DNA of 64,000 bases from Sulfurimonas sp. (GTDB taxonomy: Bacteria; Campylobacterota; Campylobacteria; Campylobacterales; Sulfurimonadaceae): NCBI RefSeq assembly GCF_014859695.1, contig NZ_JACUTS010000001.1, forward strand, positions 92,839-156,838, given 5' to 3'. Positions 9,220-19,098 of this stretch are shown in pieces. A model generated the notes under the pieces. It was not told where the DNA came from. It worked only from the letters and a program-made list of their open reading frames with translations, and made no database searches. The first letter of the stretch is position 1; each line of letters starts with the position of its first letter. A program made the translations under genes and the position numbers.

Positions 9220-9990
9220 CATGTAGTTTTTAATATCTTCTGTTTTTAGCTCATTTTTTACCATAAGCTCATTCGCTAAAATACCCTGAGCTAGAAGCAT
9301 GTCTGCACCATCTTTGCAGGTAATGTTTTTGTTTTTACAGAGTTGTAAAAATGGTGTAACTTTGCCGTATATGGCATCCGCTGCAAACGAGCTGTTATCT
9401 AAAATTTTGTCTATTAATTCTAATGGAGCTGGGAGATCTTCGTCCTTAAGCCCGGCACTTGTCGTATTTACCACCAAATCATATTCGCCGATTGTAAAGT
9501 TATCCCATGTAAAACATTCACATCCAAGCTCTTTAAAATAAACTAGTCTGCTTTGGCTTCTGTTTAGAACAGTTACTTTTATATTATCTTCTATAAATCT
9601 TGCACATAACGCTTTTGCTGTTCCGCCTGCACCAATAACCAAGATGTTTCTAATAGTGCCAAACTCTTTTATGGCAAACATAAAACCGTCAGCATCGGTG
9701 TTGTAGCCTATAAGTTTGCCGTTTTCGTTTACGATAGTGTTTACGACTCCAACCTTTTTGGCAAAGCCTCTTACTTCATCGCAAGCCTCATACGCCGCCT
9801 CTTTATGAGGAACGGTAATATTTGCTCCGCTAAGACCAAGGGAGAAAAAAGTCTCTTTTAATTTTGAGCCATCCGCTAGATGAACTCTTGTGTAGCAGGC
9901 TTTGTAGTTTAGGTGCTTAAATACGCTGTTGTGCATAAGCGGAGAGCGGGAGTGTGCAACAGGGTCGCCAAAGATGGCAAATAATTTCAT
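9199..9990 (-). CDS. aroE: Shikimate dehydrogenase
   Basis: This 263-residue enzyme reduces 3-dehydroshikimate to shikimate with NADPH in aromatic amino acid synthesis. The N-terminus FGDPVAHSRSP is the shikimate-binding signature; NITVPHKEA carries the catalytic lysine and NTDADGFM the partner aspartate; VIGAGGTAKA is the NADP-binding glycine loop. Its ATG directly abuts the trpE stop codon, so the two are coupled. The 3' end overlaps hypF by 21 bases tail to tail. Confidence 0.96.
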   Translation of the reverse strand: MKLFAIFGDPVAHSRSPLMHNSVFKHLNYKACYTRVHLADGSKLKETFFSLGLSGANITVPHKEAAYEACDEVRGFAKKVGVVNTIVNENGKLIGYNTDADGFMFAIKEFGTIRNILVIGAGGTAKALCARFIEDNIKVTVLNRSQSRLVYFKELGCECFTWDNFTIGEYDLVVNTTSAGLKDEDLPAPLELIDKILDNSSFAADAIYGKVTPFLQLCKNKNITCKDGADMLLAQGILANELMVKNELKTEDIKNYMSKSFEL

Positions 9991-11394
9991 TTAGTCTAAA
10001 TCTTCAAGCGAGGCGACAAGTGCGCCGAGTTTGTTTTTAACTTCCAAGTATTCTAATTCGTTTTGGCTGTCTGCAACTACACCAGCACCAGCTTGAAGAA
10101 CAACTTTATCATCTTCAACAAGAGCAGTTCTAATTGTAATTGCGCTGTCCATATTGCCATCAAACCCGAAGTATCCGACACTTCCGCTGTAAAAACCGCG
10201 CTTTAGTCCTTCATACTCTGCTATAAGCTCCATAGCACGTATTTTTGGCGCACCCGTCATAGTTCCAGCCGTAAATGTAGCCATAAAGAGATCAAACATA
10301 TCTTTGTCATCCGCAAGAGTAGCGGTAACGTCAGAGACTATGTGCATAACATGAGAAAAGCGTTCGATATGCATCATATTTTCAACTTTTACGCTACCTG
10401 TCTTTGCGACACGGCTTACGTCATTTCTGCCAAGGTCGATCAGCATAAGATGTTCTGAGAGCTCTTTTGGGTCTGCTAAAAGCTCATCTTCAAGCTCTTT
10501 GTCTCTTGCTTTTGTAGCACCTCTTTTTCTTGTTCCCGCGATAGGGCGAAGAAGAAGTTCGCCGCCAGTGAGCCTTACCATAACCTCAGGAGAGCTGCCG
10601 ACTATGTTAAAATCTTCATACTCCATTAAAAACATGTATGGTGATGGGTTTTTGCTCCTAAGGATTCTGTAGAAGCTAAAAGGATCTACATGTATATTTC
10701 TCGTAAAGCGGTTTGTCATAAGAATTTGAAAAACGTCGCCGCTTCCAATCATCTCTTTTGATTTGTCAACCATTTCAAAAAACTGCTCTTTTGAGAATGC
10801 AAAACTTCCTTTATCATTACCGACATTTCGCTTCATGTGGACATATTCGTAAGAGTTTTTTAGCTCATCTTCAATCATGTCAAACTTTCTGCTCATCTCT
10901 TCTTGAGTGCTTATAAGTGTGAGTTGATAGTTTTTGTGAGAGTATACAAGAATGATTTTTGGAAGAATGAGGTCTAAATCAGGAGTGTTTAGCTCATCTC
11001 TCAGATTGTCCATTGTGTTATGGAGCTTTGGTTCAAAAACCTTTACCATATCGTAACCGATATATCCTATAAAGCCATCAACATAGCCTACTTTAAGCTC
11101 TGCTGTTGCTTTTTTATAGATGTCTGTATCAATATTTTTATAGTATTTTTTTAAAAAAGTAAAAGGAGATTCATCTTTTGTGTGCAAGATGCCATCTGCG
11201 TCTGTATATATGGTTTTTCCGTCTATGTATTGAACTCTCTCTCTGGCACCGATGCAGATAAAGCTGTAGTTTCCTTCGCTTCCTCCGGCACTCTCGAAAA
11301 GATAAGAGATCTCATCTTTGAAAATTGCCTTTAGTTTTGCGTAGATGGCAACGGGAGCCAGCTGATCTTGAATAAATTGTTTAGAGTAAATCAA
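9991..11394 (-). CDS. trpE: Anthranilate synthase component I
   Basis: This 467-residue chorismate-using enzyme makes anthranilate for tryptophan synthesis. The chorismate-binding core is clear: an RPIAGTRKRGA segment, LIDLGRNDVSRV, GTMTGAPKIRAMELI, and the C-terminal AGAGVVADSQNE. These motifs favour TrpE over PabB. The start is TTG at 11392-11394, supported by an AAGG ribosome binding site about eight bases upstream; no ATG in frame nearby gives a better family N-terminus. No glutamine amidotransferase (trpG) or other trp gene is adjacent, so the partner must be encoded elsewhere. It follows the SPOR gene by 16 bases and is immediately followed by aroE. Confidence 0.93.
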   Translation of the reverse strand: MIYSKQFIQDQLAPVAIYAKLKAIFKDEISYLFESAGGSEGNYSFICIGARERVQYIDGKTIYTDADGILHTKDESPFTFLKKYYKNIDTDIYKKATAELKVGYVDGFIGYIGYDMVKVFEPKLHNTMDNLRDELNTPDLDLILPKIILVYSHKNYQLTLISTQEEMSRKFDMIEDELKNSYEYVHMKRNVGNDKGSFAFSKEQFFEMVDKSKEMIGSGDVFQILMTNRFTRNIHVDPFSFYRILRSKNPSPYMFLMEYEDFNIVGSSPEVMVRLTGGELLLRPIAGTRKRGATKARDKELEDELLADPKELSEHLMLIDLGRNDVSRVAKTGSVKVENMMHIERFSHVMHIVSDVTATLADDKDMFDLFMATFTAGTMTGAPKIRAMELIAEYEGLKRGFYSGSVGYFGFDGNMDSAITIRTALVEDDKVVLQAGAGVVADSQNELEYLEVKNKLGALVASLEDLD

Positions 11395-11410
11395 AAAAAA
11401 CCTTGATTGG

Positions 11411-12067
11411 CTATATTTTAGTTAAAAAAGCACCTGCTTCAACAGACTTTCTAACCGGGGTTAACGCTTTTCTTGCTTCTGCTTCATTGTGAAAAGGACC
11501 GACTAAAACTTTGTTTAATGTCTTAGAATTTACGGTTACTTTATGAAACTTATATTTGTATCCAAGGTTGAGTATAGAGTCTAAAAACTTTTTGTTTGGC
11601 TCATATTTTGCGAATGAACCGACTTGAATATAGTACTCACCTGAAGTTGCGGGGGTAGAAGTCTTTGGCGAAGTTGGCACTTTTTTTGTCTCTACTGTTT
11701 TTTGAGCTACCGGAGCAGATGCTACACTCTCCTCTTTTTTAGTTTGAAGATTCTCTTTCGTGCTCTCTTCTTTTAGCTTTTGAGCAATCTCATCTAAAGA
11801 TGTACTCTCAGCAGAACTCTCTTGAACAACAGGGACATCTTCAAAAAGAGGCTCTTCGTTTTTTGTGGCGAGCTCTTTTTGCGGCTCAGGAGGAAGAACG
11901 GCTTGCGGCAGATTGTCTGTACCGCTTGATGTAAGAGTATTCATCAGCATAACGACAACTATTAAAATAACGCCAAGTGTTGCAACCGCTAAAATTATCT
12001 TTTTATTGCTAGATGATGAACCACCTTTGTTTAAGATAATATCATTGAGTTCATTTTTTTCTTCCAT
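11411..12067 (-). CDS. Membrane-anchored SPOR domain protein
   Basis: A bitopic inner-membrane protein of 218 residues: a short cytoplasmic N-terminus, one transmembrane helix (about residues 24-44, IILAVATLGVILIVVVMLM), a long Glu/Lys/Ser/Pro-rich periplasmic linker, and a C-terminal SPOR domain (about 145-218, beginning YYIQVGSFA and ending with an LVGPF turn). SPOR domains bind glycan strands lacking stem peptides and often mark division-site proteins. A GTG lies two codons upstream, but the AAGGAG ribosome binding site overlaps it and is well spaced (5 bases) for the ATG at 12065-12067, so I use that. The position after DUF1882 matches the conserved block in Campylobacter. Confidence 0.9.
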   Translation of the reverse strand: MEEKNELNDIILNKGGSSSSNKKIILAVATLGVILIVVVMLMNTLTSSGTDNLPQAVLPPEPQKELATKNEEPLFEDVPVVQESSAESTSLDEIAQKLKEESTKENLQTKKEESVASAPVAQKTVETKKVPTSPKTSTPATSGEYYIQVGSFAKYEPNKKFLDSILNLGYKYKFHKVTVNSKTLNKVLVGPFHNEAEARKALTPVRKSVEAGAFLTKI

Positions 12068-12096
12068 ACCCACTCCTTTGTAATTCTTCTCTTATA

Positions 12097-12102
12097 ATAA
12101 TA
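12097..12102 (-). promoter_or_regulatory. Probable -10 box for the SPOR-trpE-aroE unit
   Basis: A TATTAT hexamer on the minus strand lies 30 bases upstream of the SPOR ATG, in the 113-base gap after the DUF1882 gene. The gap is the only sizeable one in the minus-strand block, so an internal promoter is plausible. No clear -35 is visible, as is usual in Campylobacterota. Confidence 0.35.
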
Positions 12103-12180
12103 CCCAAAACTTGTTTATGCGTACTGTTTTTTCTCAAAAAGCATACTCTGTTCCATTACATAGACTTTTCTAAAGAAACA

Positions 12181-12735
12181 CTACATGTGTTTTGACCAAG
12201 ATGCTCCGCGCTCTTTTGCATAGACCTCATAAGGAAGTGTTAAAATATTGTACTCATCAGGCATATCAGGATTTGGAAACATTCTCCACTGATTTGGCTG
12301 TTTTGCCGCAAGTTTCATACTTATCATTTTACCAAGTTGTATGGCTTCTTGAAGAGTTGTGTGACCTTTGTGGATATAAACATGAAGGTGACCCTCTGTT
12401 TTTGTTTTATATGCGGTAAAGTTTATAAATCCCTCTTCACGAAGAAGAAGCTGAGCTTTGTGGTAAAAACGCTCAGGATCTCTTCCGTTGTAGTCAATGA
12501 CTATGTTTTCAACTTTATTGTTTTTGTTAATTAAAGAGTGAGCTACGGTTATCTCGCCTTTAATGTGCTGGTTGATGATAGATTGGGACAACACGGCATT
12601 TACTTTTTCAAATTTGTTGTAAAAAGTGCGTCCCTTGAACACAATTTTCTCCACTACCTCGTCTTTTTTGATCCAGTAGTGGTCGTTTACCATCTTTATG
12701 AGGTTTAAGTCTGATGCTGTCATCCCAACAACCAC
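12181..12735 (-). CDS. DUF1882 family protein, function unknown
   Basis: A soluble protein of 184 residues (180 if the ATG at 12723 is used). It resembles the Campylobacterota-restricted DUF1882 family (H. pylori HP0184 type), with a [17 protein letters not shown] segment near the start, a central alternating basic region, a [19 protein letters not shown] stretch and a WRMFPNP motif. The GTG at 12735 directly follows the glyA stop, and the ATG four codons later gives the more family-like start; neither has a strong ribosome binding site, so coupling to glyA is likely. The position glyA-DUF1882-SPOR is conserved in Campylobacter and Helicobacter. No enzymatic motif is recognised. Confidence 0.82.
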   Translation of the reverse strand: MVVGMTASDLNLIKMVNDHYWIKKDEVVEKIVFKGRTFYNKFEKVNAVLSQSIINQHIKGEITVAHSLINKNNKVENIVIDYNGRDPERFYHKAQLLLREEGFINFTAYKTKTEGHLHVYIHKGHTTLQEAIQLGKMISMKLAAKQPNQWRMFPNPDMPDEYNILTLPYEVYAKERGASWSKHM

Positions 12736-13983
12736 TTAGTATGTTGACTGATGGTACACCACAAAGTTTTGAGCCAGCTCTTTGAGCTCTTTTTTAACAG
12801 CAGCCTGCAGCTCTGTGTTGTTAATATCATCCAAAATATCGGCAATTTTATTTGCAATAAACTCAAACTCTTTCTCTTTCATTCCTCTTGAAGTAAGAGC
12901 AGGGCTTCCTACGCGTATGCCCGAGGTTACAAATGGGCTTCTTGTCTCACCAGGAACTGTGTTTTTGTTAACAGTAATGCCGGCATTTCCAAGCGCGATA
13001 TCCGCATCTTTGCCTGAGAAATCACGATTTAAAAATGAGAGAAGAACCAAATGGTTATCCGTTCCGCCGCTCACCAGCTCGTACCCTCTCTTCACAAGAA
13101 CTTCGCCTAAAATTCTTGCATTTGCTTTTACCTGCTTTGCATAATCTTTCCATTCAGGAGAGAGGTTGTATTTAAATCCAACTGCTTTTGCAGCGATTAC
13201 ATGAACAAGCGGTCCGCCTTGAATGCCGGGAAATATTGCAGAGTTGATTTTTTTTGCTATTGTCTCATCGTTTGTCATAATCATACCGCCTCTTGGACCT
13301 GCAAGAGTTTTGTGTGTTGTCGTAGTTACAACATGGGCATGAGGAAATGGACTTGGATGTTCACCTGCTGCTACAAGTCCCGCAACGTGCGCGATGTCTG
13401 CAAACATAATTGCTCCGACTTCATCGGCTATTTCGCGGAATTTTTCAAAGTCTATCTCTCTTGCATACGCTGATGCGCCGCAAACGATTATCTTTGGTTG
13501 TACAGCCTTTGCAATCTCCATAATCTTGTCGTAGTTCATTCTTCCATCAAGCTCTACGCCATAGGTAAATGATTGGTAATTCTTCCCGGAAAAACTCGGT
13601 TTGCTTCCGTGTGTTAAGTGCCCACCGTGGCTTAAGTCCATACCTAAGAGTTTATCGCCTGCATTTAAAAGTGCTGCATATACAGCTGCATTTGCTTGAC
13701 TTCCTGAGTGTGGCTGAACGTTTGCATACTCGCATCCAAAGAGTTGTTTTGCTCTGTCAATTGCAAGTTGCTCTACGCCATCGGCATATTCGCATCCGCC
13801 GTAGTAACGCTTGCCCGGGTAACCCTCTGCATATTTGTTTGTAAAAACAGAACCCATAGCTTCCATAACGGCAGGTAGGGTAAAGTTCTCAGAAGCTATC
13901 ATCTCTAGATGTGTAGTCTGTCTCTCTAGCTCTTTTTCGCATAACTCAAAAATTTCACTATCATATTCTTTTAAAAAACTCAT
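12736..13983 (-). CDS. glyA: Serine hydroxymethyltransferase
   Basis: This 415-residue pyridoxal-phosphate enzyme interconverts serine and glycine and feeds one-carbon units to tetrahydrofolate. The PLP lysine lies in [14 protein letters not shown] near residue 224; [15 protein letters not shown] near the N-terminus and the [15 protein letters not shown] loop are diagnostic. Length is normal. It begins 2 bases after lysS and its stop abuts the DUF1882 gene, within the conserved lysS-glyA-DUF1882 order. Confidence 0.97.
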   Translation of the reverse strand: MSFLKEYDSEIFELCEKELERQTTHLEMIASENFTLPAVMEAMGSVFTNKYAEGYPGKRYYGGCEYADGVEQLAIDRAKQLFGCEYANVQPHSGSQANAAVYAALLNAGDKLLGMDLSHGGHLTHGSKPSFSGKNYQSFTYGVELDGRMNYDKIMEIAKAVQPKIIVCGASAYAREIDFEKFREIADEVGAIMFADIAHVAGLVAAGEHPSPFPHAHVVTTTTHKTLAGPRGGMIMTNDETIAKKINSAIFPGIQGGPLVHVIAAKAVGFKYNLSPEWKDYAKQVKANARILGEVLVKRGYELVSGGTDNHLVLLSFLNRDFSGKDADIALGNAGITVNKNTVPGETRSPFVTSGIRVGSPALTSRGMKEKEFEFIANKIADILDDINNTELQAAVKKELKELAQNFVVYHQSTY

Positions 13984-13985
13984 TT

Positions 13986-15503
13986 TTATTCCTCTTCTTG
14001 CTGATTTTTTTCTTCTGTGTGTATTGGCTTCATAGCAGGGAAGAGCAGAACGTCTCTTATAGAGTGCTCATTTGTTAGAAGCATTACCAATCTGTCTATG
14101 CCTATGCCTTGACCGGCAGTCGGTGCCATTCCATAGCTAAGCGCCTCTACGAAATCCAAATCCATCTCATGCGCTTCATCATCTCCGCTCTCTTTTGACT
14201 CGACTTGAGCTTTAAATCTCTCATACTGATCAACAGGATCGTTTAACTCGCTAAACGCGTTTGCTATCTCACGCCCTGCAATGAAGAGCTCAAAACGCTC
14301 CGTAATTTCAGGATTTGCGTCGCTTCTTCTTGCAAGAGGAGAGATATCAACAGGATACTCTGTAATAAAAGTAGGATTGATAAGTTTTTCTTCAACAAAC
14401 TCATCAAAAAGCTCGCCCTGGAGTTGACCTAAATTTAAACCGTTTTTTACTTGAATATTTTTACTCTTTAAAAACGCAATGATTTTATCTTTATCGTTTA
14501 CTATCTCTTGTGGAACATCCCCTATAGTGTATAGCGACTCTATCAGAGGCACCTCGCTAAAGCGGCTAAAGTCAACCTCCAAATCTCCATAAGGAAGCTG
14601 CGTGGGAAGGTCTAGATGGTCGAAAAGATACCTGAAGTACTCTTTTGTAATTTCTATGAGATCTTTATAGGTTTTATATGCCCAGTAGAACTCTATAGAG
14701 GTAAATTCAGGATTGTGCGTAGCATCCATTCCCTCGTTTCTAAAGTTGCGGTTTATCTCAAATACAGCCTCAAATCCGCCTACAATTAATCTTTTTAGAT
14801 AAAGCTCAGGCGCAATTCTTAGGTATCTGTCAATTCCAAGTGCATTATGATGCGTAACAAAGGGCTTTGCATTTGCTCCGCCGGCGATCGGGTGCATCAT
14901 AGGAGTTTCAACCTCTAAAAAGCCCTTCTCCTCAAAGAAACGGCGAGTCAGAGAGATAACTTTTGAACGAGTTTTAAATGTTTTGCGAACATCCGCGTTC
15001 ATAATAAGGTCGAGATATCTCTTTCTGTATCTAATCTCTTTGTCCGTTACGCCGTGAAACTTCTCAGGAAGCGGCGATATAGCTTTTGTAAGAAGTCTCA
15101 GCTCATCAGCATGAAGCGAAAGCTCACCTTGACCTGTTACAAATGGATAACCCATAACCTCTACAATGTCGCCTACTTCTATATTTTTCTTAAAAACATC
15201 GTTGTAAAAACCCTCGGTAAGATTGTCTCTTGCCACATAGACTTGGAGCATTCCGCTCTCATCTTCAATCTTTATAAAACTAGCTTTTCCCATAACTCTA
15301 AAAAATTTAATACGACCGCTTAGCGTGTAGTGGCGCTTCTCATCTCTTTTGTTCTCTTTGTTAACAATATCCGTATTAACATTTAAAAATTTTTCAATTG
15401 TTGTATTTCTTTTTGAGTCGTTAGCGTAGGGATTTATCCCCTCTTTTTTAAGAAGTTCTGCTTTCTCAATTCTTAGTTGTATATATTTGTTATCAAAAAC
15501 CAA
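13986..15503 (-). CDS. lysS: Lysyl-tRNA synthetase, class II
   Basis: This 505-residue class II aminoacyl-tRNA synthetase charges tRNA-Lys. An N-terminal OB-fold anticodon-binding domain (about 55-150, containing [15 protein letters not shown]) is followed by the catalytic core with motif 2 ([20 protein letters not shown]) and motif 3 ([10 protein letters not shown]). The start is TTG at 15501-15503, preceded by AAAGGA with about seven bases of spacing. The 5' end overlaps fur by 11 bases, so the two are coupled. A short acidic/Gln-rich tail ends the protein. Confidence 0.97.
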   Translation of the reverse strand: MVFDNKYIQLRIEKAELLKKEGINPYANDSKRNTTIEKFLNVNTDIVNKENKRDEKRHYTLSGRIKFFRVMGKASFIKIEDESGMLQVYVARDNLTEGFYNDVFKKNIEVGDIVEVMGYPFVTGQGELSLHADELRLLTKAISPLPEKFHGVTDKEIRYRKRYLDLIMNADVRKTFKTRSKVISLTRRFFEEKGFLEVETPMMHPIAGGANAKPFVTHHNALGIDRYLRIAPELYLKRLIVGGFEAVFEINRNFRNEGMDATHNPEFTSIEFYWAYKTYKDLIEITKEYFRYLFDHLDLPTQLPYGDLEVDFSRFSEVPLIESLYTIGDVPQEIVNDKDKIIAFLKSKNIQVKNGLNLGQLQGELFDEFVEEKLINPTFITEYPVDISPLARRSDANPEITERFELFIAGREIANAFSELNDPVDQYERFKAQVESKESGDDEAHEMDLDFVEALSYGMAPTAGQGIGIDRLVMLLTNEHSIRDVLLFPAMKPIHTEEKNQQEEE

Positions 15504-16011
15504 TAGTTTTTCCTTTGTTATTTCTTATTTTTTGGCACTCTTTGCAAATTCCGTAAATCTGCATGGAGTGGTCTTGCATCAAAAAACCGAGTTCCTCGGC
15601 AATTTTACGCTGTCTCTCTTCTATCTGCTCATCAACAAACTCACTTATAGAGCCGCACTTAGTACATATAAAGTGGTCGTGGTGGTGCTTGGCACCAAGT
15701 TCATATTTTTTCCCCTGTGCGCCAAAAGATAACGAAGTGACCATATCTGACTCCTCCAAAAGAGAGAGCGTTCTGTAGACGGTGGCAATTCCGGTTTTTA
15801 GATCAGGAAATTTCTCCTGAATAAGATTGTGAAGCGACTCGGGAGTCAGGTGCTCGTCGGAGTTGTAAAGAGTCTCTAAAATAACCTCTCTTTGAATAGT
15901 GAATTTGAGACTGTTTTTTTTCAAAAGTGTTTTGAAATTCTCAAGAAGTTGCTTATAGGCGACTGTTTTATCGTTGAAATCGGTTGTAATCTCAGACATA
16001 CTACTGCTCAT
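15493..16011 (-). CDS. fur: Fur family metal-responsive repressor
   Basis: This 172-residue protein has an N-terminal winged helix (about 25-100, with a [14 protein letters not shown] recognition region) and a C-terminal dimerisation/metal domain with [15 protein letters not shown] and a second CKEC pair, the expected structural zinc and regulatory metal sites. The location between cvpA and lysS matches Cj0400 fur in C. jejuni, which supports Fur rather than PerR or Zur, although the subtype cannot be proved from motif reading. There are two possible ATG starts (16011 and 15999); the longer overlaps cvpA by 11 bases. Confidence 0.9.
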   Translation of the reverse strand: MSSSMSEITTDFNDKTVAYKQLLENFKTLLKKNSLKFTIQREVILETLYNSDEHLTPESLHNLIQEKFPDLKTGIATVYRTLSLLEESDMVTSLSFGAQGKKYELGAKHHHDHFICTKCGSISEFVDEQIEERQRKIAEELGFLMQDHSMQIYGICKECQKIRNNKGKTIGF

Positions 16012-16651
16012 CTTTGCTAGATAAATTCTGATCTATTGTTTGGTTTATCCTCTTTTTTGCATCATCAATAATATTTGCAGCAGGCTCTTTAATATTGCTC
16101 TCTATGCTATTTTGAACCATATCAGAGCCTTTTTGTATAGTAGCGTTTATGTCATCTGATATTTCAATAGGGTCAAGTTTCATGATGACACTTCCGACTT
16201 CCACCAACACAGGAAAGATAAGACTGTTTTGCATCATAGAGTCGATATTTGTTCTCATTGCCTTGATGTTATAAGCGGCGTATGAGATTACAGCGGCGAT
16301 GAGAAAAAACTTACCTGCACTAAAGATAAATCCCAAAATTTTGTCAAATATGCCAAGACCGCTCAGTGAGCTTAGTTTTTTGAAAATTAGACCTACTGCA
16401 ATCATAAGAAGCCAAAAGAGAGCAAGAGTTGCTAGAAAGCCCGTAAAAGAGATAGCAGAACTGTTTTCAAATTTAAAAATAGAGTCGCTTATAAGTAGTC
16501 CTACGTCGTCTCCGACGCGAGAAGCTATAAAGATACCGCCGATAATCCCTAAAAGCCCAAACAGCTCTTTAAAAAAGCCGTTTATAATTCCCTTGAGTCC
16601 TAAAAAAAGGATTATAATCGATACAATAATGTCAAAATAACTAAACTCCAT
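16001..16651 (-). CDS. CvpA family membrane protein
   Basis: This 216-residue inner-membrane protein has about four transmembrane helices in the first 150 residues (FDIIVSIIILFLGLKGIING at the start, then further hydrophobic stretches) and a polar amphipathic C-terminal tail. The pattern and length fit CvpA (colicin V production protein family), a conserved membrane protein linked to envelope maintenance. Its ATG shares one base with the stop of the upstream diguanylate cyclase (TAATG), and its end overlaps fur, so all are in one unit. The same cvpA-fur/lysS neighbourhood exists in related genera. Confidence 0.9.
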   Translation of the reverse strand: MEFSYFDIIVSIIILFLGLKGIINGFFKELFGLLGIIGGIFIASRVGDDVGLLISDSIFKFENSSAISFTGFLATLALFWLLMIAVGLIFKKLSSLSGLGIFDKILGFIFSAGKFFLIAAVISYAAYNIKAMRTNIDSMMQNSLIFPVLVEVGSVIMKLDPIEISDDINATIQKGSDMVQNSIESNIKEPAANIIDDAKKRINQTIDQNLSSKDEQ

Positions 16652-17565
16652 TATTCACACACCTTGGAGACCATGTTTTTTCCGTTGTTTTTAGAAGCAT
16701 ACAGAGCTTTGTCCGCTCTTGACATAAGTGAGTCAGGAGTATCGTCTTTTATAAAATTTGTCATGCCGATACTTGCCGTAATTGATATTTTTTGACCCAT
16801 ATATATAAGGTTGTTTGAGCTGATTAATTTTAAGAGTCTGTTAGCTATGGCTTCAGACTGCTCATCGCTGTTGCGGTTTAGTATAATTGTAAACTCCTCT
16901 CCACCAAATCTGAAAATCTTATCTCCGTCTCTTAGCGCTTTTCTAAGGATGTTTGAGATGAAAATAAGGATTTTATCTCCCGTTATGTGACCGTAGTTGT
17001 CATTTATGGATTTAAAGTTGTCTATGTCTATCATCAGTACATGCAGACTGTATGGAATATCTTTATTTACACACACCTCTTTTAAGTAGGACATAAGAGC
17101 TCTTCTGTTTAAAACTTTAGTTAGAGGATCAAGATTTGAGGTTTGTTCTAAAACTTTCACTTTGCTTGTGAGTTCGGAGATTACTTCGTTTGCTTTTTTT
17201 ACCTCTTGGGTCATATGAGTCTGAATTTCATTAAACTTTTTTGTCAACGTCTCGAGATTTATATGTTTATCACTGCATTGGTCTATCGTCTCTTTATTGA
17301 GTTGCGTAAGCTCTCCAAACTTCTCGTTTGTATTTTTATAAGAGGTTAAACTCTGCTTTACAATCTCTTTGTAGGAGTTATTAAAAGCCTCTTTTGCATG
17401 CTCTATGGAGTCAATATCTTTGTCATTAATGTTTGAAACGACCTCAATAGCATCTTTTAAGTAGCCGATTACTTGCCCTTTTGTTGCTTTTTTATCTGAG
17501 TTAATACGCTCTAGCAGGTTTTCATAAATCTCTTCGATAAGTGCTTTTAAATCGTTTTTTTCCAT
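16651..17565 (-). CDS. Diguanylate cyclase (GGDEF), soluble
   Basis: A 304-residue protein with a helical, coiled-coil N-terminal half (about 1-140) and a C-terminal GGDEF domain that makes cyclic di-GMP. The active-site motif is GGEEF near residue 220, and the inhibitory I-site RDGD lies five residues before it, so product feedback inhibition is expected. No transmembrane or known sensory domain is seen. The frame can be extended to a TTG at 17601, but the ATG at 17563-17565 (MEKNDLK) with a GGA eight bases upstream is the more convincing start. It is the first gene of the cvpA-fur-lysS-glyA unit. Confidence 0.9.
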   Translation of the reverse strand: MEKNDLKALIEEIYENLLERINSDKKATKGQVIGYLKDAIEVVSNINDKDIDSIEHAKEAFNNSYKEIVKQSLTSYKNTNEKFGELTQLNKETIDQCSDKHINLETLTKKFNEIQTHMTQEVKKANEVISELTSKVKVLEQTSNLDPLTKVLNRRALMSYLKEVCVNKDIPYSLHVLMIDIDNFKSINDNYGHITGDKILIFISNILRKALRDGDKIFRFGGEEFTIILNRNSDEQSEAIANRLLKLISSNNLIYMGQKISITASIGMTNFIKDDTPDSLMSRADKALYASKNNGKNMVSKVCE

Positions 17566-17682
17566 AATGTGCATCCATAAAAAATATTGAGCAGTATACA
17601 ATTTTAAGCATAAAAAAAAGCTTTTATGCTCTTTTAATTGCTTTTAGATAGAGTAATCAGTGCTATTTTAGCTACTTTTATG

Positions 17683-17688
17683 TAAAAT
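17683..17688 (+). promoter_or_regulatory. Probable -10 box of the DAHP synthase gene
   Basis: TAAAAT preceded by TATG lies 39 bases before the ATG at 17728, in the divergent gap between the GGDEF gene and the DAHP synthase gene. A second AT-rich candidate near 17704 would put the start of transcription on the ribosome binding site, so I prefer this one. Confidence 0.4.
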
Positions 17689-17727
17689 ATTCAAAAAATT
17701 TGATATATAAAGAAAAAAGGTTTTATA

Positions 17728-19077
17728 ATGAGTATCTGGACTCCTTCTAGCTGGAGGCAAAAGCCTATTGTGCAGCAGCCTACTTACCCGAATACAGAGG
17801 AATTAAATAGAGTTTTAGCAGAGTTGAAAGAGTATCCGCCTCTTGTTTTCGCAGGTGAAGCACGTTCGCTAAAAAGCCAGTTGGCAAATGTTGTAGAAGG
17901 GAAGGCTTTTTTACTTCAAGGAGGAGATTGCGCTGAGAGTTTTAGCGAATTTCATGCAACAAATATTCGCGATACTTTCAAAGCTATTCTTCAGATGGCT
18001 GTGGTTATGACCTATGCAGGCGGACTTCCCGTCGTTAAAGTCGGGCGTCTTGGCGGGCAATTTGCAAAACCTCGCTCAAGCGACACCGAGACTATTGAGG
18101 GTGTAACTCTTGATGCTTACCGTGGTGATATCATAAACGGTGTTGATTTTACTTCTGAGTCACGTACTCCAAATCCGCAAAGAATGATAAAGGCGTACAA
18201 CCAATCGGCTGCAACGCTTAATCTTTTACGCGCATTCGCAACAGGAGGATTTGCTGATTTGCATAAAGTTCATCAGTGGAATCTTGATTTTACGCATCAG
18301 AGTGAGATAAGTAAAAAGTATGAAGATTTGGCGGAGGAGATTAGTAAATCTTTAAAGTTTATGGAGGCATGCGGCATTACGTCAAAAACTCATAGAACTT
18401 TACGTGAAACTGATTTTTATACCTCTCATGAGGCGCTTTTACTTCCTTATGAAGAAGCGTTTACTAGAAAAGATTCTACTACGGGCGATTGGTATGACAC
18501 CTCTGCTCACATGTTGTGGATAGGCGATAGAACACGCCAGATTGATGGTGCTCATGTTGAGTATATGAAAGGTATTCATAACCCTATAGGTGTTAAAGCC
18601 GGACCTACAATGGATCCTGATGATTTGATAAAGTTGTGCGATATTTTAAATCCCCAGAACGAAGCAGGACGTCTGAATGTTATCGTTAGAATGGGTGCAA
18701 ACAAAGTTGCTGATGGTATGCCAAAGCTTATACGAGCAGTCGAGAGAGAAGGAAAAAAAGTTCTCTGGAGTTGTGACCCGATGCATGGAAATACGATTAA
18801 ATCATCAAATAACTTTAAAACACGTCCCGTTGATGCTATTTTGACAGAGATGAAGCAGTTCTTTCAGGTTCATAAGTCTGAGGGCACATTTGCAGGCGGT
18901 GTTCACTTGGAGATGACCGGAAGAAATGTAACTGAGTGCATAGGCGGCTCTTTTGTTGTAACGGAAGAGGATCTTAGTTCACGCTACCACACGCATTGTG
19001 ACCCTCGTTTAAATGCAGACCAGGCTTTAGAGCTGGCATTTTTAATCGCAGATACTCTTAAAGAAACTCAAAAATAG
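17728..19077 (+). CDS. DAHP synthase, class II (plant-type)
   Basis: This 449-residue enzyme condenses phosphoenolpyruvate and erythrose 4-phosphate, the first step of the shikimate pathway. It is the class II type: the N-terminal [22 protein letters not shown], the [14 protein letters not shown] loop, the VIRMGANKV-like segment and the CDPMHGN motif are all present. Class II enzymes are the usual form in Campylobacterota. It is a single-gene unit with AAAAGG before the ATG, and a hairpin follows the stop. Together with aroE and trpE nearby it gives three aromatic-pathway genes within 10 kb, in separate transcription units. Confidence 0.95.
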   Translation: MSIWTPSSWRQKPIVQQPTYPNTEELNRVLAELKEYPPLVFAGEARSLKSQLANVVEGKAFLLQGGDCAESFSEFHATNIRDTFKAILQMAVVMTYAGGLPVVKVGRLGGQFAKPRSSDTETIEGVTLDAYRGDIINGVDFTSESRTPNPQRMIKAYNQSAATLNLLRAFATGGFADLHKVHQWNLDFTHQSEISKKYEDLAEEISKSLKFMEACGITSKTHRTLRETDFYTSHEALLLPYEEAFTRKDSTTGDWYDTSAHMLWIGDRTRQIDGAHVEYMKGIHNPIGVKAGPTMDPDDLIKLCDILNPQNEAGRLNVIVRMGANKVADGMPKLIRAVEREGKKVLWSCDPMHGNTIKSSNNFKTRPVDAILTEMKQFFQVHKSEGTFAGGVHLEMTGRNVTECIGGSFVVTEEDLSSRYHTHCDPRLNADQALELAFLIADTLKETQK

Positions 19078-19098
19078 TTAGCACAAAAGGTGCTAGCT
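19076..19098. terminator. Hairpin between the convergent DAHP synthase and ABC-F genes
   Basis: The arms AGTTAGCAC and GTGCTAGCT pair over nine positions (one G-T wobble) around the loop AAAAG. It overlaps the stop codons of both convergent genes. The trailing sequence is only moderately T-rich, so it is a probable but not classic bidirectional terminator. Confidence 0.55.

Noticed and set aside
13201..13844. Plus-strand frames opposite glyA
   Set aside because: Cysteine- and histidine-rich low-quality translations antisense to a certain glyA gene.
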